A DNA stretch of 64,000 nt, taken from an uncultured Bacteroidota bacterium (GTDB taxonomy: Bacteria > Bacteroidota > Bacteroidia > Bacteroidales > UBA12481). This document shows, in pieces, positions 45,992 through 54,410 of this stretch; position 1 is the first letter of the stretch; each line of letters opens with the position of its first letter. The DNA lies in contig CAINOB010000085.1 of NCBI GenBank assembly GCA_903851365.1, positions 62,001-126,000 on the forward strand, read 5' to 3'. The position numbers and the translations under genes are program-made. The notes under the pieces were generated by a model. That model did not search any database. It was given only the letters and a program-made list of their open reading frames with translations, and had not been told where the DNA came from.

Positions 45992-46846
45992 GTGAAAAGA
46001 ATTTTTACCATTATCGCCGCATTACTGATTACATCAATTGGTTTCTCACAACAGGTGACCATTGCCAAATGGACCTTCCCCACCGGAAATGCAGTGGACA
46101 CCCTTGCCGACCAGGCAAACGCATTAAATTCAACTAAGTCAATTTCCACCACAGGTGGCGTCAGTGGCATTGCCTTTAAGAATGGAGCCACCACCAAGGC
46201 AGCACAGGCGACCAACTGGAATGGCGGAGTGGATACCAAGGCATGGCAGTTGGAAATCAACGCCACCGCAAGCGCAAAGATTCAGGTAAGCTCCAAGCAG
46301 ACTGCCGGCGGATCGTACCCAGGCCCGAAGGACTTCAAGTTGCAGTACAGAATTGGAACCGGCGGCACCTGGACTGATGTTACCGGCGGTACCCTGGTAG
46401 CTGCAAATGAGTGGACAACCGGCGTGCTCAACAACGTTCAGTTGCCCGATGAATGTAATAATCAGGCTTCCGTTTATATCCGTTGGGTGATGACCTCAAA
46501 TTTGGATGCAAATGGTGCTGCTTTAATTGCTACCGGTATCGCCAAAATCGATGACATCAGCATCACCGGCGAAACTATTTCTGGGATCGATAATCCGGCT
46601 GCACTGAGTCTGAACGTTAGCATTTATCCAAATCCCTGTGCAGATATCCTTACCGTGAATTCTGAAAATGAGCTGAACAAAATCGAAATATATTCCATTA
46701 CCGGCAGTAAGGTTTCTGAATTAAACCAAACCGGACGCAACCTTTCGATTGACACAAATAAGTTTCAGCCGGGAAGATATTTTTTGGTAGCGCACTTTAT
46801 CGGAAATGCCGGGTCAGCGGTACGATCGGTGATTGTTGAAAGATGA
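45992..46846 (+). CDS. Secreted beta-rich protein with T9SS type A sorting domain
   Basis: A 284-residue protein starting with GTG (45992). A signal peptide ends near GFSQQ20. A single beta-sandwich domain has VTIAKWTFPTGNAVD and AWQLEINATASAKIQVSS, like choice-of-anchor or carbohydrate-binding folds. A C-terminal sorting domain follows: LNVSIYPNPCADILTV, KIEIYSITGSKV, FQPGRYFLVAHF, ending VRSVIVER. It would cross the outer membrane by the T9SS and be attached to the surface or released. It is last in the lipoprotein/receptor unit, followed by a strong terminator. A surface binding role for the same ligand is plausible but inferred. Confidence 0.88.
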   Translation: MKRIFTIIAALLITSIGFSQQVTIAKWTFPTGNAVDTLADQANALNSTKSISTTGGVSGIAFKNGATTKAAQATNWNGGVDTKAWQLEINATASAKIQVSSKQTAGGSYPGPKDFKLQYRIGTGGTWTDVTGGTLVAANEWTTGVLNNVQLPDECNNQASVYIRWVMTSNLDANGAALIATGIAKIDDISITGETISGIDNPAALSLNVSIYPNPCADILTVNSENELNKIEIYSITGSKVSELNQTGRNLSIDTNKFQPGRYFLVAHFIGNAGSAVRSVIVER

Positions 46847-46888
46847 GATTCGATAACAACCTTTAAATTTCCGCCCTTCTAAACCATA

Positions 46889-46921
46889 AAAGAGAGGCCG
46901 GCATCACGCCGGCCTCTCTTT
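46889..46921. terminator. Strong bidirectional terminator
   Basis: A perfect 14-base stem (AAAGAGAGGCCGGC at 46889-46902, GCCGGCCTCTCTTT at 46908-46921) with loop ATCAC. The A/T runs at both ends allow termination in both directions. It sits between the converging T9SS cargo gene and M16 peptidase gene. Confidence 0.92.
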
Positions 46922-47000
46922 ATATCAGTACTTCAAGCTCACTTGAATCTCCACCTTCGGAATTTGGAATTCTTCATTGGAATCTCTAACCTCCTACTTT

Positions 47001-49805
47001 CTACTTCTTCATCATTATCGGATCCCCAAATCCCAGCGACTTCAGCCCTGCAGCTTGTGTTGCAGCGTCTCCGCCAACGACATAATACATCCTATTAGCA
47101 TTAACATACTTCTGAGCCAACGCCTTATGCTGAGCTAAGGTCATGTTCCTGATGGTCTGCTGCTCACCTTTAACATAATCCTTTGGTAGATTGTACAAGC
47201 TGATTTCACCCAGCATACCCAGCAGGGCATTCAGGGTTTCATATTTGCGGGCATAGGATTTCAGAAGCGAATTCTTGGTAAAGTCAAGATCTTCCTGGGT
47301 AACTCCCTGGCCATATTTAATCATCAGGTCTTTGAAGATCTCTGCAGATTCCTGCGTTGCTGAGGAGCGAACGGGTGCTGATGCAGAAAAAGTCCCAGCC
47401 ACAAAAGAACCGGTAAAACCGCTGCGAGCACCATAAGTAAATCCCTTTTCTTCGCGAAGGATCATATTAACCCATCCGTTGAAAGAACCTCCAAGCTTAT
47501 CATTCATTACCGTAGCTGCAAAAAAGTCGGGATCGGTTCTTGCCGGACCAGCACAGCCGATATTAATGATTGATTGTTTGGCACCCGGAATATCAATGAA
47601 GTAAACCACCGATTTTGCCGGAGCGGCAGGAACAGTATAAGTTGGGAAGGTAACCGCTTTGGCCGGCCATTTTTGTGATAATGTCTGAAGTGAAGCAAGA
47701 ACTTTATCTTTCTTAATTGCACCAGCCACATGGAAACTGGCAACCGATGGGGAGATGAATGCGGCATAATAAGCTTTCAGGTCATCCAGAGTGATGGCAT
47801 TAACGGTTTCCTCCGTGCCAGTGGCACTGATACCGAAAATATGCTTATCGCCATAAACTAATTTCTGAAATGCATTGGTAACCAAACCATTTGGATTGGA
47901 TTTTTGTCTCTTTATTCCATTGATCGCGCGGGACTTGGCCAATCCGAACTCCTCAGCATCCCAACGGGGTTCGAGAAGCATTTCTTCAACCAGAGCCAGT
48001 GTTTTGTCATAATTCCTTGCCAGCGTGGTGGCACTGACAGATATACCTGTGCCTGAGGATCCGATACGAATGCTCGAACCAAGGCTCTCGATTGCTTCTT
48101 CCAACTCCAGCGGGGTTTTATTTTTGGTACCCTCATTCATCAGCTGGCCAACCAGTGCAGCAACGCCTGATTTGTCGAGCTTATCAAGATAATGACCACC
48201 TTTCAGCGTTATATTGAATTGAACAAGTGGAAGCTCATTCTGCTCAATACCATAAACTTTCATCCCGTCAGCAATTTTATCTTCCCAGATAACCGGCAGG
48301 TTGATAGCCGGATCAGGACCATCTTTCGGCATCACGGAACGGTCGAAAGAGGTTGGGGTTTTTACCACTTTTTCCTCGGGTGCATTTTCATCAATCTTAA
48401 CTTGAGTAGCGGTGAGAATATCTTCCTCCTTGACCCCGGCACTCATCGATCCATCAGCAACCAAATCGGCCTGACCTTTAGGAACAAAACAGGTAGCCAG
48501 ATAGGGCTTACCCTTGATATATTTCTCATAGACTCGCAGGATGTCAGCTTTGGTAACCGCTTTTACCCTTTCGATATCTTTTTTGTAAAAATCCGGGGAA
48601 CCGGCATATTCATTATAGGTAGCCAGCTGCCTCGATTTGCCGAGAATGCTGCTGATGCCGTTATAAAATCCGGTTTCCTGACCTGCCTTGATTCGATCGA
48701 CATCGGCTTCGGTGAATCCTTCCTTTTCAAACCTTGCGAAGGCTTCGAAAACGGCACTTTCAACAGTCTTCAGGCTGACTCCCTCATTGGCGGTAACCGA
48801 AAGATTGAATGTTCCGGTAATTTCCTGACTTCCGTTGCCGGCTCTTGCTCCTGAAGTGAGTTTCTTTTCCTTAACCAATACATTATAAAGAGGAGCCTTT
48901 TTTCCGCTCGATAATAATTGACCCAGATAATCCAATGCATAACTGTCGGGACTATATTCTTCAACAGTCGGCCATACCATTGTGAGCTGAGGTGCCTTGG
49001 CAAAATTATCTTCATGATACAACTTCTTGATCTCTGTAAGCTTAACAGGTACTGGCTTTGGGTCGGCTAGATCGGCACCACGCTTAATCTCACCAAAGTA
49101 TTTCTCGATCAGCTTTTTGGCGGTTGCAGGATCAAAATCTCCGGATAACACCAAGGTGGCATTATTTGGGATATAATACTTTGCATGGAAAGCCTTTACA
49201 TCCTCGATGGTGGCTTTTGTCAGATCCTCCATTTCACCGATAACGGTCCAGCTATAAGGATGCCCCTTTGGATACAGGTTTTTAGCAATTACTTCCTGAT
49301 TATGACCGTAGGCAGCATTGTCGACTGACTGGCGCTTCTCGTTCTGCACCACGTTTTGCTGAACGTTAAACGATTTTTTTGTGATCGTATTCTCCAAATA
49401 TCCCATACGATCCGATTCCAGCCAAAGAACTTTTTCCAAGGCATTCTTAGGAACCACCTCATAATAGGTGGTCGCATCGTTCCCGGTTCCACCATTTAGG
49501 GTACCACCGGCATCCTGAACAATCTTGAAGAACTGATCTTCAGGCACATTTTCCGAACGCTGAAACATGATGTGCTCAAACAAATGGGCAAACCCGGTAT
49601 GGCCCACAGATTCGCGGTTCGATCCCACATGAAACTGGATTGTGAGTGCAACTATGGGATCCGAATGATCCTCGCTGAGAATTACATCGAGTCCGTTTTT
49701 CAAGGTGTACTTCTCATACGGAATATTCAATTCCGATTTTGTTTGTGCCTTGCAGCCAACGATCAGCAAAGCCGCAAACAGTACTAAAAAGGTTAGTTTC
49801 TTCAT
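47001..49805 (-). CDS. M16-family (pitrilysin-like) zinc metallopeptidase, lipoprotein, paralog 1
   Basis: A 934-residue protein with lipobox LIVGC (Cys18). The N-terminal M16 repeat carries the inverted zinc motif HLFEH (His74, Glu77, His78) and a downstream Glu. A middle helical half follows, and the C-terminal M16 repeat starts near LPLVQFNITLKGGH and has no HxxEH, so it is the inactive half of the clam shell. The family degrades small unfolded peptides; as an envelope lipoprotein it probably clears peptides in the periplasm. It has a close tandem paralog directly upstream, with similar sequence through the whole length. Confidence 0.95.
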   Translation of the reverse strand: MKKLTFLVLFAALLIVGCKAQTKSELNIPYEKYTLKNGLDVILSEDHSDPIVALTIQFHVGSNRESVGHTGFAHLFEHIMFQRSENVPEDQFFKIVQDAGGTLNGGTGNDATTYYEVVPKNALEKVLWLESDRMGYLENTITKKSFNVQQNVVQNEKRQSVDNAAYGHNQEVIAKNLYPKGHPYSWTVIGEMEDLTKATIEDVKAFHAKYYIPNNATLVLSGDFDPATAKKLIEKYFGEIKRGADLADPKPVPVKLTEIKKLYHEDNFAKAPQLTMVWPTVEEYSPDSYALDYLGQLLSSGKKAPLYNVLVKEKKLTSGARAGNGSQEITGTFNLSVTANEGVSLKTVESAVFEAFARFEKEGFTEADVDRIKAGQETGFYNGISSILGKSRQLATYNEYAGSPDFYKKDIERVKAVTKADILRVYEKYIKGKPYLATCFVPKGQADLVADGSMSAGVKEEDILTATQVKIDENAPEEKVVKTPTSFDRSVMPKDGPDPAINLPVIWEDKIADGMKVYGIEQNELPLVQFNITLKGGHYLDKLDKSGVAALVGQLMNEGTKNKTPLELEEAIESLGSSIRIGSSGTGISVSATTLARNYDKTLALVEEMLLEPRWDAEEFGLAKSRAINGIKRQKSNPNGLVTNAFQKLVYGDKHIFGISATGTEETVNAITLDDLKAYYAAFISPSVASFHVAGAIKKDKVLASLQTLSQKWPAKAVTFPTYTVPAAPAKSVVYFIDIPGAKQSIINIGCAGPARTDPDFFAATVMNDKLGGSFNGWVNMILREEKGFTYGARSGFTGSFVAGTFSASAPVRSSATQESAEIFKDLMIKYGQGVTQEDLDFTKNSLLKSYARKYETLNALLGMLGEISLYNLPKDYVKGEQQTIRNMTLAQHKALAQKYVNANRMYYVVGGDAATQAAGLKSLGFGDPIMMKK

Positions 49806-49834
49806 ATTTGTTGTTTTAGTTTGATTCTTTTTTT

Positions 49835-49978
49835 AGGGCAGGAGGGCAAAAAGGCAGGAAGGCAGAAAGTAAAGGGTAAAGACAAAAGGTTCAAGTTTTG
49901 GTGACGATCTAGTTCCTTTTTTCTTAAGTCTTAAGCCTTTACTTTTTGCCTTTTTGCCCTCCTGCCCTTTTGCCTTTT
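49835..49978. repeat. Inverted pair of GGCA-type 8-mer repeats between the M16 genes
   Basis: The left arm (49835-49876) and right arm (49936-49978) are reverse complements sharing a 21-base identical core. They consist of GGCAGGA and GGCAAAAA units followed by GTAAAG. The left arm has one extra 8-base unit. The pair could fold into a long stem with a loop of about 60 bases. The right arm, read on the minus strand, starts about ten bases after the stop of paralog 2. Confidence 0.88.
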
Positions 49979-49984
49979 AAAGGC

Positions 49985-52786
49985 CTATTTTTTAATAATT
50001 ACCGGTTCACCAAATCCAAGGGCTTTTAACCCTGCCGCCTGCGTTGCAGCATCTCCGGAAATCACATAATACATCTTATCAGGATTGATATATTTCTGAG
50101 CCAATGCTTTATGCTGATCAACCGTCATTTTGCGAATGGCCTGCTGTTCCATCTGCACATAATCTTTAGGAAGATTGTACATGCTCATTTCTCCAAGCAT
50201 TCCGGTTAAGGCACCCAGGGTTTCAAAGCGCAGCGCATATCCTTTGATCAGATAATTTTTAGTCATCTCCAGATCTTTTTCAGCGATGCCTTTACTGTAA
50301 TCTTCCATCAGGCTCTTGAAAATCTGAACAGATTCCAATGTTGCCGACGAACGTACCATCGACGAAGCAGTAAAGGGACCAGGAATGAACGAGCCGCTGA
50401 ATGACGTGCTGGCACCATAAGTGAATCCCTTTTGCTCGCGAAGAACCTGATTGACCAGTGACAGGAAATTTCCTCCCAGATGGTCGTTCATGACTGTTGC
50501 AGCAAAATAATCCGGATCTGTTCGAGCGACTGCCAGTTCTCCAATTCTGATGGTCGACTGCTTGGCTCCGGGAACATCAATAAAGAAGATCTCGGATTTC
50601 TGCAGAGGTGCGGGAACTGAATAAACGGGGAATACAACCTCTTTGTCTGCCCATTTTGAGGCAAGTCCCTGAAGTGAACTCATGATCTTTTCACGGGTAA
50701 TGTTACCGGCAACATTGAAATTTGCCACCGATGGCGAAACATAAGCTGAATACCAAGCTTTCAAATCGTCGATGGTGATTGTTGGTACAGATTCGAGGGT
50801 ACCGCTGGCGCTGAGGGAGAAAATGTGTGTCGGGCCATAAACCTTCTGCATGAATGTTTCACCTGCAAGTGCAACCGGACTGGCCTTTTGGCGCTTCAGG
50901 TTATTCATTACACGGGTTTGTGCAAGTGCAAATTCATCAGCATCCCAACGGGGTTCCAATAACATTTCCTCCATCAGAGCCAGCGTAGCATCAAAATTCC
51001 GCACGAGGCAATTTGCGCTGATATTTATCGCTGAACCCGATGAACTGATGTTTAGTCTGGCACCCAAGGTTTCAATAGCTTCCTCAAGTTCCTGCGGGGT
51101 TTTATTTTTCGTTCCCTGGTTCATCAAGGAAGCCATTAGGTTGGCAACTCCGGGCTTATCGAGTTTATCCAGATAATGACCTCCCTTCAGGGTAAGGTTA
51201 AACTGGACCAGTGGCAATTCATTTTGCTCTATACCCCAAACTGCCAGTCCGTTGGCCAGTTTATCGTTCCACACGGTTGGTATGGTAACAACAGGTTCAG
51301 GTCCGTCAGGGGGAATCACGGTCCGGTCAAAAGCGGTTGGGGTTTTAACAACCTCATCGCTCCCTGATTCGGCGATATCCACTTTGGTGGCATTTAAAAT
51401 GTCCTCCTCTTTCACACCCGCGACAACCGACCCTTCAGCTGCCAGCTCAGGATGACCCTTGGGAACAAAGCTCGTTTCCACAAAGGGTTTCCCCTTGATA
51501 TATTTTTCGTATACCCGGATAATATCAGCTTTGGTAACAGCTTTCGTCCTTTCGAGATCGGTTTTATAAAAATCAGGCGATCCGGCAAACTCATTGTATT
51601 GAGCCAGTTGAAATGAGATACCCAAAACGCTGCTGATGCCATTGTAAAAACCTGTTTCAAGGCCAGCCTTAATACGTTCAACATCGGCATCGGTAAAACT
51701 TTCTGTTTCAAAACGCTTGAAAGATTCAAATACCGAAGCTTCAACATCCTTCAGGTTAACTCCTTCGTTAGCTGTTACAGTTACGGTAAACGCTCCGGCA
51801 ACTTCCATGCTTCCATTATCCGCACGCGGACCGGATGCGAGTTTCTTTTCCTTTTCGATCACCTTGTAGAGCGGGGCTTTTTTCCCGCGCGAAAGCAGCT
51901 GGCCGAGATAGTCGAGCGCATAGCTGTCGGGACTGTATTGTTCAACTGTTGGCCAAACCATGGTCAGCTGGCCCGCTCTGGCAAAATTATCTTGGTGAAC
52001 AAGTTTCTTGGTCTGAGCTAAAGTTACAAGCTGTGGCTTAGGATCAGTCAATGGTTTACCAGTTTTGATTTCACCGAAATATTTTTCTATCAGTTTTTTA
52101 ACATCGGCAGGATTGAAATCTCCTGACAAAACCATTGTCGCATTGTTGGGGACATAAAATTTGTCATGGAAAGTCTTAACATCTTCCATCGAAGCTTTGA
52201 AAAGGTCGTCCATCTCGCCAATAACTGTCCAGCTATAAGGATGTCCTTCGGGATACAGATTTTTCGAGATTACCCAATCCGTATAACCGTATGGGGCGTT
52301 ATCTTCATACTGGCGTTTCTCATTCTGTACCACATTCTGCTGGATGTTCAGTGCCTTTTTATTGATGGCATTGGTCAGAAAACCAAGACGGTCCGACTCC
52401 AGCCAAAGCACTTTTTCCAGGGCGTTTTTCGAAACTACTTCATGATAAGTGGTTGCATCGTTACCTGTACTAGCATTTGACGATCCACCGGCATTCTGGA
52501 TGATCTCATCAAACTGTCCGATTTTTACGTTTTCCGAACGGGAAAACATGAAGTGTTCAAATAGGTGCGCAAATCCTGTATGGCCCTTGGTTTCGCGGCC
52601 CGATCCAACATGAAACTGAATGGCATAGGCTACAATAGGATCCGAATGATCCTCATGCAGAATCACTTGCAGCCCGTTCGCCAGGGTAAACTTCTCATAC
52701 GGAATGTTCAGCTCCGTCTTTGGTTTGGGATTGCAGCCGGCCATAATTATGGCAGCGAAAGCAAACAGATAGAGTAGTTTTTTCAT
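49985..52786 (-). CDS. M16-family zinc metallopeptidase, lipoprotein, paralog 2
   Basis: A 933-residue lipoprotein (lipobox IIMAGC, Cys18) that aligns with paralog 1 from end to end without visible gaps of note. HLFEH is at the same place (residues 74-78), the two zinc-side halves have the same order, and the endings are near-identical (LGFGEPVIIKK versus LGFGDPIMMKK). Both copies keep the catalytic residues, so neither looks like a pure partner subunit. The intergenic space holds an inverted repeat. The tandem copies most likely arose by duplication, with later divergence of substrate preference. Confidence 0.95.
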   Translation of the reverse strand: MKKLLYLFAFAAIIMAGCNPKPKTELNIPYEKFTLANGLQVILHEDHSDPIVAYAIQFHVGSGRETKGHTGFAHLFEHFMFSRSENVKIGQFDEIIQNAGGSSNASTGNDATTYHEVVSKNALEKVLWLESDRLGFLTNAINKKALNIQQNVVQNEKRQYEDNAPYGYTDWVISKNLYPEGHPYSWTVIGEMDDLFKASMEDVKTFHDKFYVPNNATMVLSGDFNPADVKKLIEKYFGEIKTGKPLTDPKPQLVTLAQTKKLVHQDNFARAGQLTMVWPTVEQYSPDSYALDYLGQLLSRGKKAPLYKVIEKEKKLASGPRADNGSMEVAGAFTVTVTANEGVNLKDVEASVFESFKRFETESFTDADVERIKAGLETGFYNGISSVLGISFQLAQYNEFAGSPDFYKTDLERTKAVTKADIIRVYEKYIKGKPFVETSFVPKGHPELAAEGSVVAGVKEEDILNATKVDIAESGSDEVVKTPTAFDRTVIPPDGPEPVVTIPTVWNDKLANGLAVWGIEQNELPLVQFNLTLKGGHYLDKLDKPGVANLMASLMNQGTKNKTPQELEEAIETLGARLNISSSGSAINISANCLVRNFDATLALMEEMLLEPRWDADEFALAQTRVMNNLKRQKASPVALAGETFMQKVYGPTHIFSLSASGTLESVPTITIDDLKAWYSAYVSPSVANFNVAGNITREKIMSSLQGLASKWADKEVVFPVYSVPAPLQKSEIFFIDVPGAKQSTIRIGELAVARTDPDYFAATVMNDHLGGNFLSLVNQVLREQKGFTYGASTSFSGSFIPGPFTASSMVRSSATLESVQIFKSLMEDYSKGIAEKDLEMTKNYLIKGYALRFETLGALTGMLGEMSMYNLPKDYVQMEQQAIRKMTVDQHKALAQKYINPDKMYYVISGDAATQAAGLKALGFGEPVIIKK

Positions 52787-52815
52787 TTTGGTAGTTTTGG
52801 TTTCAATGGGATTCC

Positions 52816-52843
52816 GTGTTACGCGTTACGTGTCACGTGTCAC
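52816..52843. repeat. Heptads in the divergent M16/padR spacer
   Basis: GTGTTAC, GCGTTAC, GTGTCAC, GTGTCAC. This is the only tract of the GTCAC class found at gene starts rather than at a gene end: it lies 30 bases upstream of the M16 paralog 2 start. Confidence 0.8.
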
Positions 52844-52954
52844 GTTATATAAAAGTTGAAAGTTAGAAAAGCAGCCGCAGAAATCAGGCAGGGAAAAGGT
52901 TAAAAATTGTGAAAATTGCGACCCGGGAGAAAATAAATTGAAAAAATATTGCAA

Positions 52955-52973
52955 TACATAGTTATGCAATGTA
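52955..52973 (+). promoter_or_regulatory. Operator 1 (likely PadR site) upstream of padR-like gene
   Basis: TACATAG, seven bases, ATGTA, then TTTAGTTTTA. The half sites ACAT and ATGT form an inverted repeat. The block matches operator 2 at 53920-53938 with identical spacing. The -7 box starts nine bases further on, so a bound repressor would block the promoter. Confidence 0.7.
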
Positions 52974-52981
52974 TTTAGTTT

Positions 52982-52989
52982 TATATTTG
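52982..52989 (+). promoter_or_regulatory. -7 promoter element of the PadR module
   Basis: TATATTTG matches the TAnnTTTG consensus exactly and lies four bases before the ATG at 52994. No TTTG -33 box is seen at the usual distance; operator 1 occupies that place. Confidence 0.55.
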
Positions 52990-52993
52990 CAGC

Positions 52994-53332
52994 ATGAATG
53001 AAGAATTTATCCATAAGTGGGAATCTCAGGTCAAGAAGGGGATACTTGAACTTGTTGTCCTGAATATCCTTAACAACCGCGATTATTATGGCTATGAACT
53101 GATCGAGGAAATCAGGAATTATACCCTGATAGAAATTGCTGAAGGAACACTTTATCCTTTACTGATCCGCCTTAAGGAAAGCAACCTGGTCATCTCCGAA
53201 TGGGTCGAACAGGATTCCGGTATACCCCGGAAGTACTATTCAATCACTTTGGATGGAAAGAAGACTTTAAAAGAACTAAATATATACTGGGAAAATCTGA
53301 CCCGGTCAATTCAAAAAATCACCACCCGATGA
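52994..53332 (+). CDS. PadR-family transcriptional regulator
   Basis: A 112-residue winged-helix protein. It has KGILELVVLNILNNRDYYGYELIEEI, then EGTLYPLLIRLKESNLVISEW, and the wing with SGIPRKYYSITLDGKKTLKEL. PadR proteins are small repressors that bind inverted ATGT/ACAT sites and respond to phenolics, antibiotics or envelope stress. An inverted site of that kind lies directly upstream and another before the third gene, which suggests autoregulation. The stop overlaps the next gene's start by four bases, the standard link of PadR to a HAAS/DUF1700-type membrane partner. Confidence 0.95.
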   Translation: MNEEFIHKWESQVKKGILELVVLNILNNRDYYGYELIEEIRNYTLIEIAEGTLYPLLIRLKESNLVISEWVEQDSGIPRKYYSITLDGKKTLKELNIYWENLTRSIQKITTR

Positions 53333-53904
53333 ACAAGATTAACTTCAAATCAGATTCCGCCCAACGCTATTATAATGAGTATATCAACCGCGTTGAAAAA
53401 AGTATTTCAGCATTATCAGCTGCTGACCGGAATGAGATGATGATGGAAATTAACAGTCATATTTTTGAGGGAATATCCAGGGAAACAGGTATCAATGAGT
53501 TGGAAAATCTTGTCGAAGTCACTCGCAGGCTTGGCTTGCCTGAAGAATTCCTGAAACCGCTCGTAGCCCGAAAAAAATTGGATCAGGCAGTAAAATCCTT
53601 TAATCCGAAACATGTATTCCAGGCCATTGCACTGAATCTTAAGAATAGTGCCCTGTATACTGTCTTTGCACTCCTTTACCTTTTCCTGCTCACCTTTGTT
53701 GGTCTGGTATTATCCAAAATCTTTTTCCCGACACATACCGGTCTCTTCATCGGCAATGGTTCATTCCGCGCTCTGGGATATGTGAGTGAGACCAACGGAC
53801 TGACTGAGGTCCTGGGCTATTGGTTCATACCCATTTCTATTATCGCTGCATTCTTGTTCTATGCCTTAATTACGGTGCTATTAAAGGTTAGCCGTAAAAC
53901 GTAA
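53329..53904 (+). CDS. HAAS/DUF1700-like membrane protein, PadR partner
   Basis: The ATG at 53329 overlaps the padR-like stop (ATGA) and gives 191 residues. A longer frame from 53200 only reads through padR in another frame. The N-terminal ~90 residues (RYYNEYINRVEKSISAL..DRNEMMMEINSHIFEGI) form the helical HAAS-type domain common next to PadR genes. Two or three membrane helices follow (ALYTVFALLYLFLLTFVGLVL and WFIPISIIAAFLFYALITVLL). It should sit in the inner membrane with the HAAS domain in the cytosol, and probably senses or holds the regulator. The exact signal is unknown. Confidence 0.85.
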   Translation: MNKINFKSDSAQRYYNEYINRVEKSISALSAADRNEMMMEINSHIFEGISRETGINELENLVEVTRRLGLPEEFLKPLVARKKLDQAVKSFNPKHVFQAIALNLKNSALYTVFALLYLFLLTFVGLVLSKIFFPTHTGLFIGNGSFRALGYVSETNGLTEVLGYWFIPISIIAAFLFYALITVLLKVSRKT

Positions 53905-53919
53905 TTTTTTTTATTATCA

Positions 53920-53938
53920 TACATAGCTTTACTATGTA
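53920..53938 (+). promoter_or_regulatory. Operator 2 (likely PadR site) before the third gene
   Basis: TACATAG-CTTTA-CTATGTA is a perfect 7-base inverted repeat, continuing into ATTAGTTTAA. Compared with operator 1 it keeps TACATAG, a seven-base gap, ATGTA and TTAGTTT in register. It implies a separate repressible promoter for the secreted protein at 53968. Confidence 0.7.
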
Positions 53939-53967
53939 ATTAGTTTAACAATTTAATAATTCTTATC

Positions 53968-54381
53968 ATGAAAAAATCAATTCTAGTAACAGTGGTCCTC
54001 GTCGCCAGCCTTTATTCTGCTTCTGGACAACAGGCAAAAACCGAATTTACAGCACCCTTGTCAGCCATCAATGTGTTGGTCCTGAAATTATCCGGGACCA
54101 ACACCATTCGAACATCGACAAATGATTTCCTGCAAATCAGGTCGCTCCTTATGACAAGGGGAAAAGTTTGGGGTTGGAAATTCCCCGCCGAAAGACCTGA
54201 TTTCAAAATCTGCAGGAAAGAATCCCGCGACACCCTTTACATCACTACACCAGAAAGATACGAACCAAATACAATTGGCATCAATACTTACTCCGAATCC
54301 ATTGAGAACGGTCTGGAGATTCCGTCCGGCAAAAAAATCGTCATTCTGAATCCTGAGAAGGTTAAAATCACCTACAGATAA
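53968..54381 (+). CDS. Small secreted protein of the PadR module
   Basis: A 137-residue protein with a signal peptide ending near SASGQQ22. A short beta-rich domain follows (LSAINVLVLKLSGTNTIRTSTNDFLQIRSLL-like strands, then DTLYITTP and IPSGKKIVIL). The strand pattern recalls small DUF4097-like beta-helical adhesin domains, but it is too short for a firm call. It has its own operator-like site 30 bases upstream and lies 63 bases after the HAAS-like gene. It is probably the regulated effector of the module, located in the periplasm. Confidence 0.75.
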   Translation: MKKSILVTVVLVASLYSASGQQAKTEFTAPLSAINVLVLKLSGTNTIRTSTNDFLQIRSLLMTRGKVWGWKFPAERPDFKICRKESRDTLYITTPERYEPNTIGINTYSESIENGLEIPSGKKIVILNPEKVKITYR

Positions 54382-54410
54382 CACCTAAATCGATTGGAAA
54401 GTTGAGAATC

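Noticed and set aside
48192-48854. 220-codon plus-strand frame opposite M16 paralog 1
   Set aside because: Antisense to conserved peptidase sequence; no start signals or family features.
47001-52786. Tandem M16 genes as an active/inactive heterodimer
   Set aside because: Both copies retain HLFEH at the same position, so the split-subunit idea is not supported.
53200-53328. Longer start for the HAAS-like protein
   Set aside because: The extension lies wholly inside the padR-like gene in another frame; the ATGA overlap start at 53329 is standard for PadR partners.
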